Source of the DNA: Paracyclopina nana
Lineage: Eukaryota; Arthropoda; Copepoda; Cyclopoida; Cyclopettidae
Assembly: GCA_019096065.1 (NCBI GenBank)
Contig: JAGUCH010000007.1
Coordinates: forward strand, 4,424,501 to 4,488,500
Direction: 5' to 3'
DNA length: 64,000 bases
Under the pieces are notes generated by a model that was not told the DNA's origin, did not search any database, and saw only the letters and a program-made list of their open reading frames with translations. Positions 56,101 through 64,000 of this stretch are shown here, one piece after another (position 1 is the stretch's first letter; the number at the start of each line of letters is the position of its first letter). The position numbers and the translations under genes are program-made.

Positions 56101-59100
56101 GAAAGTTGTCTCATGGAATAATTGCGGCCTCACTGCAGTTCGTGTGTGTGTGATGGCCACTTAGTTGCGAATTAGAATCCAGTTACATAAACACACTTTG
56201 CTTAGCTAAATGTCTGTAGTGTTGAAAGGTTATGTATAGGCGAAAATGAATTGATTCTCAAGCTAAGTGACACTCAGAGAAACTAGGCAAGAAATTCGAG
56301 AAGGAAGTAGTCATTATACATATGTGATTACCTGCACTGAATACAATTGTGTCATACGCATAATTTCCAGAATTGGAGAAATAAGCAACAAAAAAGGAAT
56401 TAGTTCAGAAAGACTGCAAAGTTGCTTTTTCAACAACATTCTAGATCTTGACGAGATAATGCGAGTTCAAGCATTTAAAAATGAATTGGAGAGAGAGAGA
56501 AACATGTTTTTCCAGCCTTACTTTATGATTGAGATCATTGACATCTTCCTCCAATGATATGTCCGACTGCATATCACCCTCATCACAATTGGAGCTTCTC
56601 CCCGATGAGTTGAAGCTGGCACTGGCACCGTTATTGTAATACAAGGCACTTAAAAACCAAATTTTAAGATCAGATAACAGTTGGCAAGGATTTTAATGTG
56701 TCTTACCTTGCTAAAGCATTGGAGCCAACCCTCTTGGTAGGACTGCAAAAAGGAAAGAAAACACTTATTTTTGGAAGAGAGATATGTAAAAGGTTTGTGT
56801 TTGGCTACTAAGCAATGCTCCACAAGTGAGATAAGGACAGTGTACACAATGTTGCATTATTTGACAACTGTGAGCTTTCCTTTCTTTCAAAATTCCAGGT
56901 ATGATTTTATGAGGGCATAAGGACCTTGGCCAGTATATCATGTTTTAGTGTTACATCATAGGTTTCGTGAGTAGTGTCATGCAATTTTTCTACATCTGTC
57001 AAACTTACTGTCTAAATGATCCCCATCTTCTTGGAGGAACAAGCTGATCAGAAGGACTTGGCCTATTTATCATTTTTTGAGCATTAAAAAGCAAGAAAAA
57101 TACGTTTAACAAAATGAATACGTACTGTGCAGGTGAGCGACGAAGGCTCGTTCGCATCCAGGCGTTTCTCCGGACGAAATTACGGTCATTGCTAATACTC
57201 GAATGATTATTTGGACTACGAGTTTGACCACGTGGACTGGCTGCTACGTCGACTTCATCAAAATCGGGCATTTCACTGACAAATGATAGCAACAACACTA
57301 AATACGAAAATCACACAAAAAGTACAAAAAGACTCACGCTTCATATTCAACATCCTCGTTTTCACCATAACTTTCAAAGTTCTCCTCCTTTTCGTCCGAA
57401 AACGAGCTGTCAGCCAAGTTCCTCTTGTGCAAATACAAGGGAGGATCTTCTTCCGGACTGGTTGAGCCTCCAATGGCAGAGTCAGTTGTACTTTGTGGGA
57501 GGCAATCCGCGGATCCTCTGGAGGATTGGCTGAAGATCCGGAAGAGTCCACGTGTGATGTCATGGCCAAAAATTCGTCCTAAAGCTGAACTTTCAGCACA
57601 ACGCAGTTACAATTATGATTAGTTTATCGAGCTCACCTGAGGTAAGATTAGCTTTGGGACCTTGATCACTGAAGAATTTCCACTTGGCGGCGAAGAAGTG
57701 AAATCGATCAGAGTTTCTTCTTCCAGAGCTTCACTGAAGTCACTGCTTGCAATATTTGGCTGCTGATGATGATGCTGAAAAAATGAGCAATAATGAGAAA
57801 AACGCCCACTACTTTATTAGGCTTGGTGCACAGTCCTACATGTTCAACCTAGCAAATGGCAATAATTGAACTTGAATGCATCAGCAAATTTCAGTGTCAT
57901 GTTACAATATTGTACAGGGAGTCTAGCATAAATTAAGCACCTGGCAGGTTCAAAAAGTAAAATTATGAATGATTTTGAAATTCTTACCTGAGCTGAAGAT
58001 GGAGCAGCAGCAGCAGTAAAGGTAGAGTCAAAAGGGTCTGAAAATGAGCAAATTACTCAGTTTGTTGACATTATTAATCACAACAGAAGCAACAGCAGCC
58101 ACATTTTGCTTTTAAAGGGCCTTATCTTGCTTTTTTCACCTACAGTAGCTGACTTGGCTTGCAATCCAGCCTATTATAAGGCTTCTTTTTATGCTGCAAA
58201 ATGCTGCATTCTATTTGGTCCTTTCAAAAGTATACCTGCAATTCCTGGCATTTTCAACCAGGACATGAGAGGAGACCTTTCCTTATATTACCAATAGTTA
58301 GCAGAGGTTGAGTGAGGGATATTTTGCCTGGCTTAAAACATTGAAACTCTTACACTGAATATTCAACAAAAGTTTTTTAAGTCAGCTGCATATTATGCAC
58401 ACAGATGTTTTTTAAGGCCACTTGATGAGTCACAGAGTGTGCTTTAAAAATATGGCAATATTTGGCCACAGTGCTACAAATCCATCAAATGACTAGCCTG
58501 CTATTGCCGTGAAGGTCACTGATGTGAAATAACAATGGATTTGTATTTGATAAGGTCGAATTTTTCCATTGTAAACATGCATGCATGAGAAAGGATTTAA
58601 ACTTGCATTTTACTGCAAGGAAGTGGCAAAAACATACTTTCTGCGCACATTTCAGCTAATTTCAACAGGATTCTAAAGTCAAATGGGACCTAATCAACGA
58701 TTACAACAACATAATACTCCTTATTTAGCTCGAATCCTGTAATTTTCCCGACTTACAAGAAAAAAATTGAACCTAAATGGACTCTTACCCAAGTTAGTGC
58801 TGCTTCTTAGCTTGTTTATGCTCAGTTTATCTCAGTTTTGAGTTTTGACTCAGCAAAGTAAGCTGACGGCGTGCAAGAGTGCCAACCAATGGCAGCTGCC
58901 AAAAACACAGGTGAAAGAATGAGAAAACTGAGAAGCAGGCTCTACCAATAGCCAATAGGTGACATAGCGCGCGCGCTTCTCAAAGTGTGCGCACTCGGAA
59001 AGAGACTCCTTTAGCAAACTGGTACATCATGGCATTTAGCAATTACATTAAGATATCTCTTTTGACATTTATCCCCAGAAATTTTGCATGAAGCAATAAT

Positions 59101-59743
59101 TGCAAAACTTGGCTTCCTGGTTGATCAAGTCAGGACGTTAAGACATTTTTGTGGCGTAATTTGTCATCTGAAAAACATCGCATTATTTCAACATTATGCA
59201 GCTAAAAATGATGGTCATTTTCAGCCACACTTGATTGAATTTCCTATTTTACAACGCCAGCAGCAGTGTAAATGTGGTACACCACTAATAATAGTAAAGC
59301 ATTGCGCAACTGAGAGCAGTATATAGTGCAAGTATTTGCAAAATATCACCTGATGATGCTTGCAGATTAGTTTGTGGTGCAATCATGGGAGAATAGAATG
59401 ATCTAACGCCTTGGCAAAATTCATCAAAGTTGATCCACTGATCCGTGACGAGATCCTCATGACTTGGATCAACCATTGAATCCTGGAAATCGGACATAGA
59501 GCGATAATAGCCTTGGAATAAAGTTGTAATTGCTCCCACTGATTTTTCCCACCCTTGCCTTGTTATGTTCAAGAGGAAAGTCGAAAATAAATTGCTACTT
59601 TTATTATCACAATTTACCTCATCTTGGTGCTGCTCAAACAATTCTTGGAGCTTCTTCAAGGAGATCAACCCTTGCGAATTTGGATCACACATTTGAAACA
59701 CAGATTGCAGCTCATCATTTGAGGCATATTTGTGCACCTCCAT
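53148..59743 (-). CDS. nuf: class II Rab11 family-interacting protein (FIP3/4, nuclear fallout)
   Basis: Fourteen coding exons on the minus strand: 59743-59618, 59482-59350, 58037-57988, 57774-57637, 57578-57338, 57275-57126, 57062-57009, 56742-56707, 56648-56522, 54718-54615, 54480-54096, 53829-53548, 53424-53386 and 53264-53148; about 660 aa. The N-terminus has EF-hand-like segments ([34 protein letters not shown]). The middle is disordered and acidic, with [16 protein letters not shown] long coiled coil follows ([20 protein letters not shown] and on, ~250 residues), and the C-terminal Rab11-binding domain reads [20 protein letters not shown]. Class II FIPs link Rab11 and Arf6/dynein to recycling-endosome traffic, cytokinesis and cellularisation. 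In exon 57578-57338 the frame shifts by one base near 57500 (upstream [12 protein letters not shown], downstream [16 protein letters not shown]); the downstream phase agrees with one missing base. Family assignment is firm. Confidence 0.9.
53890..54040 (-). repeat. dispersed short repeat, copy D (longest)
   Basis: Intronic in the Rab11-FIP gene. On the minus strand it runs GCCACC, AATACCAGAAGTGGATTTT, TTTTTTGGCATTTTTGGCGG, then to CCGCGAAAACAAATTGCTGC and CTCCATCTAGCGG. The end at 53890-53907 (plus strand TCCGCTAGATGGAGCAGC) is CTCF-like and matches the end of copy C. Confidence 0.65.
54788..54802 (+). repeat. CT microsatellite
   Basis: Short (TC)n run in the intron next to the alternative first exon. 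Confidence 0.8.
54824..54844 (-). promoter_or_regulatory. strong CTCF-like motif
   Basis: On the minus strand TGGCCACTAGGTGGCGCCAG, near-identical to the vertebrate CTCF consensus over 19 positions and nearly palindromic. It sits 14 bp after the donor of the alternative first exon of the Rab11-FIP gene. Confidence 0.5.
54858..55391 (-). CDS. nuf: alternative first coding exon of the Rab11-FIP gene
   Basis: An open exon of 178 codons from ATG 55391 to the donor at 54858 (CAGGAT|GTAAGTTC), phase 0, the same phase in which exon 54718-54615 begins. It would replace the EF-hand N-terminus with a 178-residue head that has a Cys cluster ([13 protein letters not shown]), an acidic segment ([14 protein letters not shown]) and a basic RRRSKSLL patch, then join the coiled coil and Rab11-binding domain. 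Upstream there is no good branch/acceptor, so an internal promoter fits better than a cassette exon. This gives a ~485-aa short isoform. No family match is recognised for the head itself. Confidence 0.55.
55392..56521. other. intron of the long isoform / possible internal promoter region
   Basis: A 1.8-kb intron in the long transcript. No gene recognised; possible promoter for the short isoform. Confidence 0.4.
58038..59349. other. 1.3-kb intron of the Rab11-FIP gene
   Basis: Non-coding AT-rich sequence. A CG-rich patch (GCGCGCGC, ~58969-58976) is the only notable feature. Confidence 0.4.
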
Positions 59744-60477
59744 GATGTGAAAACGCCTATGCTCTGCTAAATATAGCCTTTATCACTGCTCAATTAGCAG
59801 CATTTTTAATTTGTGGCTAAACTGATAATAATGCAAAGATTTGAAACCTTTTATTGCTAAGCAAGTTCAATTGCTAACTGAAGCTTATTGCCAAGGCTCG
59901 CGCTTCACATTTTCTTGGTACGTATAGTACCATGTATGTAATAAAGGCGACTTGAACACTGTGGGAAACATTACGTGTGAAATCACGTTGAACTGATATT
60001 GGAAGCATTTTAATGCTGTATTGCCTCAATGTGAAAAGGAAATACGTTTGTCTTGACTGGAAAAAAGCACATTTGTTCATGAAATGGATCGATTGTACAT
60101 CATCAGGACAAGAGAAGTCATTACGATGTTCACTTCATTTTTCATTTTTCTTAGCAGATAAAAAAATAATAACGATTATTACAAACTATTCTTAAAAATT
60201 GAAAAAAATTGCCTCAAAAACAAATGCTCGGATGAGTTTTTAAGTTAGTGCACACTTCGAGCAAAATATGATTGCCATTATTGATATTTTGGGTGAAATG
60301 AACAAGCCATGATGTAAAAAATTCAAATTAACTTGAAAAATAATTTTTAGGTGTAAATGTTCAGCAAGATTAGCACATGTTTAAGTCACAAATTGCATAT
60401 TACTTTTAGAACAGATAAAGCTCAATTCATAATTTGCAAAATACCACTAAAGAGTACTTTTGTTTTATCATGGCCGC
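59744..60477. other. intergenic region between the Rab11-FIP and LNR genes
   Basis: Upstream of the Rab11-FIP start and downstream of the LNR stop. Nothing recognised; no TATA box. Confidence 0.4.
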
Positions 60478-61467
60478 CTAACCAGATACAATACATTGGC
60501 AGAAAAAGCAAAGAGTAAAATCATTTTTTGCATTGCAGCAATCCCCTCCATCATAAGAGCAAGTTGCAATATTGTTTTCATCATCACAAACCAGATCTCC
60601 AATGTAATTGGGATATGGACAATGGCAGAGGCAGTCAGAGCAAATGCTGAGGTTGGCTGCTCCTCTGCAGCAATCTCCACCATCAAATGAGCAAAGTGCA
60701 TTATTATTCTGATCATCACAAACCCCATCATTGTTCAACCAAGGCTTAGCACAAGCAGGTTCAGTGACATCACCAACAGTTGAGCTAAAAAGTGAGGTTG
60801 ATGGGTGGCAAATGCAATCTTTGCAAGAATTGTGATTTGCTTCAGATTTGCAGCAATCTCCCATATAATACAAACAAGCAGGAGTGTTGAATTCATCATC
60901 ACAAAAGTCATCACCAATTCTGAAGTTCATTGCAGCTTTGGGCACGCAGCACTCACCCATGTCAAACAGACAAGCTTCATTTAACATCTCAACATCACAC
61001 TTGCCATTTCTGTAGTAATAGAATAGATAGCAATATTCTTCTATACATATATTTTGTTGTGAAACTGGCAGCCGCCGTTGTAGGTGTTTTGCAAGCACAT
61101 TCCTCACAAAAACTGTAGCTTGCATCAGGATTGCAGCAATCACCACCATCAAAGAAACAAGCAAAATAATTGGTGGCATCATCGCAAACCAAGTCTTCTA
61201 CCCAAGTGGGATGATTACAGTTGGTTAAATCATACCCATTTCTTGTAGTTGAAGCAATCTGAGCTAGGGTTGTAGCAGTGGTTCGGTATACTTCAATTAC
61301 AGTTGACTCTTTAATCTAATTGCTTTTTGCTGTGGTTTTAAATGGCCCTTGATTCACAGTCTGGGTTTTTTATGTTTAGGGTACAGAATTGCAAATATGA
61401 TGGCAGATCCTCCAGAGCAAATCAGAGCCACAGCTAAAACAATCAAAACGGTCTGAACCTTGGGCAT
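60478..61467 (-). CDS. five-LNR (Lin-12/Notch repeat) protein with N-terminal membrane anchor
   Basis: ATG at 61467 opens a short exon with one hydrophobic helix (VQTVLIVLAVALICSGGSAI, residues ~4-23, then IFAILYPKHKK), a signal anchor rather than a cleaved signal. The rest encodes five Lin-12/Notch repeats, each with the WxxDGxCDD....C..DGGDCC pattern: WVEDLVCDDATNYFACFFDG; NGKCDVEMLNEACLFDMGECC (21 residues apart from this break: key Cys and Asp kept); DDFCDDEFNTPACLYYMGDC; NNDGVCDDQNNNALCSFDGG; and GDLVCDDENNIATCSYDGGD, separated by Cys-containing linkers (CSDCLCHC, CKDCICHP). LNRs bind calcium; in Notch they cover the cleavage site. Here no EGF, ankyrin or protease domain accompanies them. 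The junction between the anchor exon and repeat 1 (~61410-61310) and that between repeats 1 and 2 (~61085-61030) are unresolved: the latter needs either a 37-nt intron (61055-61019) or a one-base shift. Confidence 0.75.
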
Positions 61468-62315
61468 TTTAACAAAAAACTCTAGAGAAACAAAGCTTTT
61501 AAAGGTATAACGGCTAAACTACATATCAATTGACTCATAATTGATTTTTAACCTCAGCTTTCCATTTTAAGGTACCATACTTTGTTCATAAGAAACCCCC
61601 TGAAGCTTGCAACTACATAGCATATGTGGAGCCTTTAAATTACATGGCTTGGGTAGCTCTAGCCATTTTTCTGCCAATGACACCACAATTGTTGAATGTA
61701 GCCTGAAGGTATAAGAATCAAGTTTATATAGCTTCTCTGAAAATTATAAAACACCTCTAAAACATTCAAGGCAGGAAGAAAAGGAAGAAGATTGGGACAA
61801 ATCATTTACAATTGCCAAATCATACCTGTTTATGGTAGGTGCTCTTTTACTGAAATGTAGCAGGATCCCGAGCCTGCGCGCCTTCGCTCCCGCCTCCACT
61901 CCTGGTAAAGTCCATACAAAGAGGTCGTTGTTCAACGACCGGGCCAAGACCGGGAAGAGGAAGCAATAATATTGGTGCGTTCTGTTATATCACGTTGAAA
62001 CGTACTTCCCTATATTGACTCTCATGTGTAACCTACATAGCTAGATACTCCCCTCTCGAGCGTGCATGCATTCATTCTTTCTGTCTCGCTTACAGCTTAC
62101 ACGTAAAATACACTCAGTACACATCTCGTATCAAAGTGGATACGTTCGCCTCGATCTGGTAAATCTCGGCGTAGCAGTGCTCACGGTTTCCTGGTACAAG
62201 ACCAGGGATCCATCCGACTTAGCTCGAGTAGTGTCACCCACGAGGTCGGGATCCACCATGGCGTCAGTTCTCAGTCTCTTTGCATAAGAGGCCCTTTCCT
62301 AGAAGAGGGAAGGTT
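61468..62315. other. intergenic region leading into the retroelement
   Basis: No gene recognised. TGTTATATCACG at ~61982 resembles an LTR start, but no matching second LTR lies in the window. Confidence 0.35.
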
Positions 62316-62468
62316 TGAGAAGCAGCCGAAGAAGGTTTGTGAGTGGAAAATTTCCGCCACCCTTGGCAGCATCACGACAACAAAGTGTGAGAGGCAGCCG
62401 GAGAAGGTTTCGTGAGTGGAATTGTGAAAGTTCCGCCACCCTTGGCAGCATCACAACAAAAAAGTGTC
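62316..62468 (+). repeat. 77-bp direct repeat in the retroelement leader
   Basis: Two copies, 62316-62392 and 62393-62468, share GTGAGTGGAA and TTCCGCCACCCTTGGCAGCATCAC in two pieces. They lie immediately before the first ATG of the gag-like region. Confidence 0.75.
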
Positions 62469-64000
62469 AACAAAAGTGTCCATGAGCCAGGACTCAATTA
62501 AAAGTGCTGGCGAAGAAGAGTGGCATACTGCAGATCAGAACGTATTTGCAGCACTTCAAAGGCAAGTGAAAGCCTTAGAAGAAGCCAAAGAAGAAGCGGA
62601 GGGCCCCGAAGATACGCTCTTGGCAGCCACAAATAGTGACGAGGACACATTTGATACAAGTGTGGTCAGAGCAAATTTAGCGATGACCGAGAAGGAGAAT
62701 CCAACTGACTTGCAATTGGCAATCGGAAAGCTTTCCGAAGCCAGAGGTGCAAGAGCACTCGAGGACCTCACCAAACAAATACATAGTCTAAAAGGACAAC
62801 AGGAGTTGGTTGTCCAGGCACATGAATGCCGGAGAGAAGCTATGCGAGGCCCTGGAAAGGCAGAAGGATATTTCAGTTTCAGAAGCAAAAGAGCTCCAGA
62901 AGCAGAAACAAAAATTGGTCGACCAGGAGAATAGCATCATGCAGATTCTAAATAACCTGCCGGACGAGACCTGAGTCACTCAAGCTGACAAGGTCAAGGA
63001 GATGTTCGAGAGAAAGGATGCCCTGGAATTGAAAGCACTGGCAATCACAGGCCGGTACGAAAAGGCCAACCCAACTGCCATATCGGCATCAAATGCACCG
63101 GCATCAGAGGACAGAAAAATTGTCAAGCCGGATGCAAATTTGAAGCCGAAAACGCTGAAGACTGGTGCTACAGCCATTGAGCTGCAGGTTTTTTTGAGGA
63201 CTTGGAAGACCTACGTTCAAGAGTCGGAGATCCAGAAGAAGTCCATCGATGCCCAGCACACTTACAGTCTGGTATTATTTGATGCCAATCTATCAGCCAA
63301 GATTTCAGCAAAGTTGAGTGCGGAATCGCCCCTTTTCATACAAGATGAAAATGTGGGCACTCCTTGGATCCTTTCAATGGAGAGGATCGTAGTAAACGAG
63401 TTCCAGCTGGCGTTTCCATTGTCTAAGAGAAGACTGGAGTGCTTTCGTCACAAAAGTACAAACTCAAGCGAGCTGCATGGAACGAGTTGGGCTGCATTTG
63501 AGCTGAAATGCAAAGCAGCCGAGTTCGAGAGCATGGACATAGAGACAGTAATGAAGTACCTCTATATGAGCTCTCTAGCTAACAAAGCCTTACGGAAAGA
63601 GCTTATCAAGGCCGACAACTTAGCTGGCGGCAAAGCAACGATGGAAGAGCTCAAATCGGCTGGCAATATGTATGATGTTAATACAGCCACCGAAGAGGGT
63701 TACGAGAACCCTACCGTGAAGAAGGCTGGGCCTACTGCTTATCGCAAGAAAAAGGCCATGGGCTCGAATGCTGGGGCTGAGGCCGCAGGTTCAAGCCAGA
63801 AGAAGAAGCATGGAGGTTGCTTTGAATGCGAAAGTAAAGAGCACCTCCGACCAAATTGTCCGAAGGCACCAACCTGTCAATTTTGCAAGAAGAAGGGTCA
63901 TGGGGCGGACAAGTGCTTCAAGAAGAAAGGCAAGGGCGAGGGTGGCAAGAAGAAGCCGAATGGGAACCCGACGAAAGCCATAAAAAAATTCACAGTTAAG
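62464..64000 (+). pseudogene. degraded retrotransposon gag-like region (partial, continues past the window)
   Basis: An open stretch beginning near 62464 is rich in Lys/Glu/Ala with coiled-coil character (LQRQVKALEEAKEEAEG). Coding character passes to another frame near 62815-62840 (one-base shift) and is stopped by an in-frame TGA at 62972-62974, then stays open to the right edge. Residues near 63815-63930 hold two CCHC zinc knuckles, C-x2-C-x4-H-x4-C (starting CFEC at 63820 and CQFC at 63876), followed by a Lys/Gly-rich tail: the nucleocapsid signature of LTR retrotransposon Gag. Upstream is a W..F.A..EL-rich helical region typical of capsid-like parts. The frameshift and stop make it non-functional as read, or the sequence has errors. 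Protease and polymerase would lie beyond 64000; no LTR is confirmed, so the class (Ty3/gypsy, Copia or other) is open. Confidence 0.65.

Noticed and set aside
60468..60917. Methionine-rich frames overlapping the LNR gene
   Set aside because: They are other-frame shadows of the GAT/GAT-rich LNR codons; the Cys-rich frame is the real one.
62215..62240. TGGTACAAGACCAGGG as a tRNA primer-binding site
   Set aside because: It is itself a small palindrome, does not match a tRNA 3' end I can confirm, and no LTR boundary precedes it clearly.

Overview
Eukaryotic nuclear DNA, almost certainly from an arthropod and most likely a crustacean. The genes have short GT-AG introns (mostly 50-150 bp), there are tRNA-Thr genes with internal promoters, and several families present are typical of Pancrustacea: a Bearded-like gene beside Hairy/E(spl) bHLH genes, a pentraxin/C-type-lectin/LDLa ligand-gated channel, and a five-repeat LNR protein. 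The order cannot be fixed from the sequence alone. All exon structures are hand-read from splice consensus and reading phase; no search was run.

Layout. 0.65-1.3 kb (-): small secreted thioredoxin-domain protein (CMHC active site). 2.1-6.0 kb (+): dual-oxidase maturation factor (DUOXA / Drosophila mol). 6.5-6.8 kb: three tandem tRNA-Thr(UGU); a tRNA-Thr(CGU) lies at 9.9 kb (-). 7.0-7.6 kb (-): small secreted Ig-like protein. 10.4-43.4 kb: an Enhancer-of-split-type complex, with a strongly divergent HES-derived gene (10.5 kb +), a Bearded-like gene (16.4 kb +), an intronless HES gene ending WRPF (21.7 kb +), a four-exon HES gene ending WRPF (22.8-24.2 kb -) and a two-exon HES gene ending WRPW (42.4-43.2 kb -). 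Four of the five have a TGTGATA K-box just after the stop codon, and four have a perfect CGTGGGAA Su(H) site 171-221 bp before the ATG. By eye, every perfect CGTGGGAA site in the window lies between 11.4 and 43.4 kb.

Inside the complex, at 33.0-39.9 kb, sits a ~7 kb Foldback-type element: two long inverted arms built of ~180-bp tandem repeats, capped by a GC-rich minisatellite, around a ~1.1 kb core with its own nested inverted repeats, and flanked by a 9-bp direct repeat. A group of four CTCF-like motifs lies at 27.3-27.5 kb, and similar motifs ride on a small dispersed repeat. MITE-like elements lie at 20.95 and 29.8 kb.

44.7-49.5 kb (-): multi-exon Cys-loop channel with pentraxin, C-type lectin and LDLa domains. 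51.4-52.6 kb (+): astacin metalloprotease. 53.1-59.7 kb (-): class II Rab11-FIP (nuf/FIP3/4) with an apparent alternative first coding exon. 60.5-61.5 kb (-): LNR protein with an N-terminal membrane anchor. 62.3-64.0 kb (+): start of a degraded retroelement with a gag-like region bearing two CCHC knuckles, running off the end. The genes of the E(spl)-type block are expected to act together as Notch targets under Su(H) and shared microRNA control; the flanking genes have no evident functional link.
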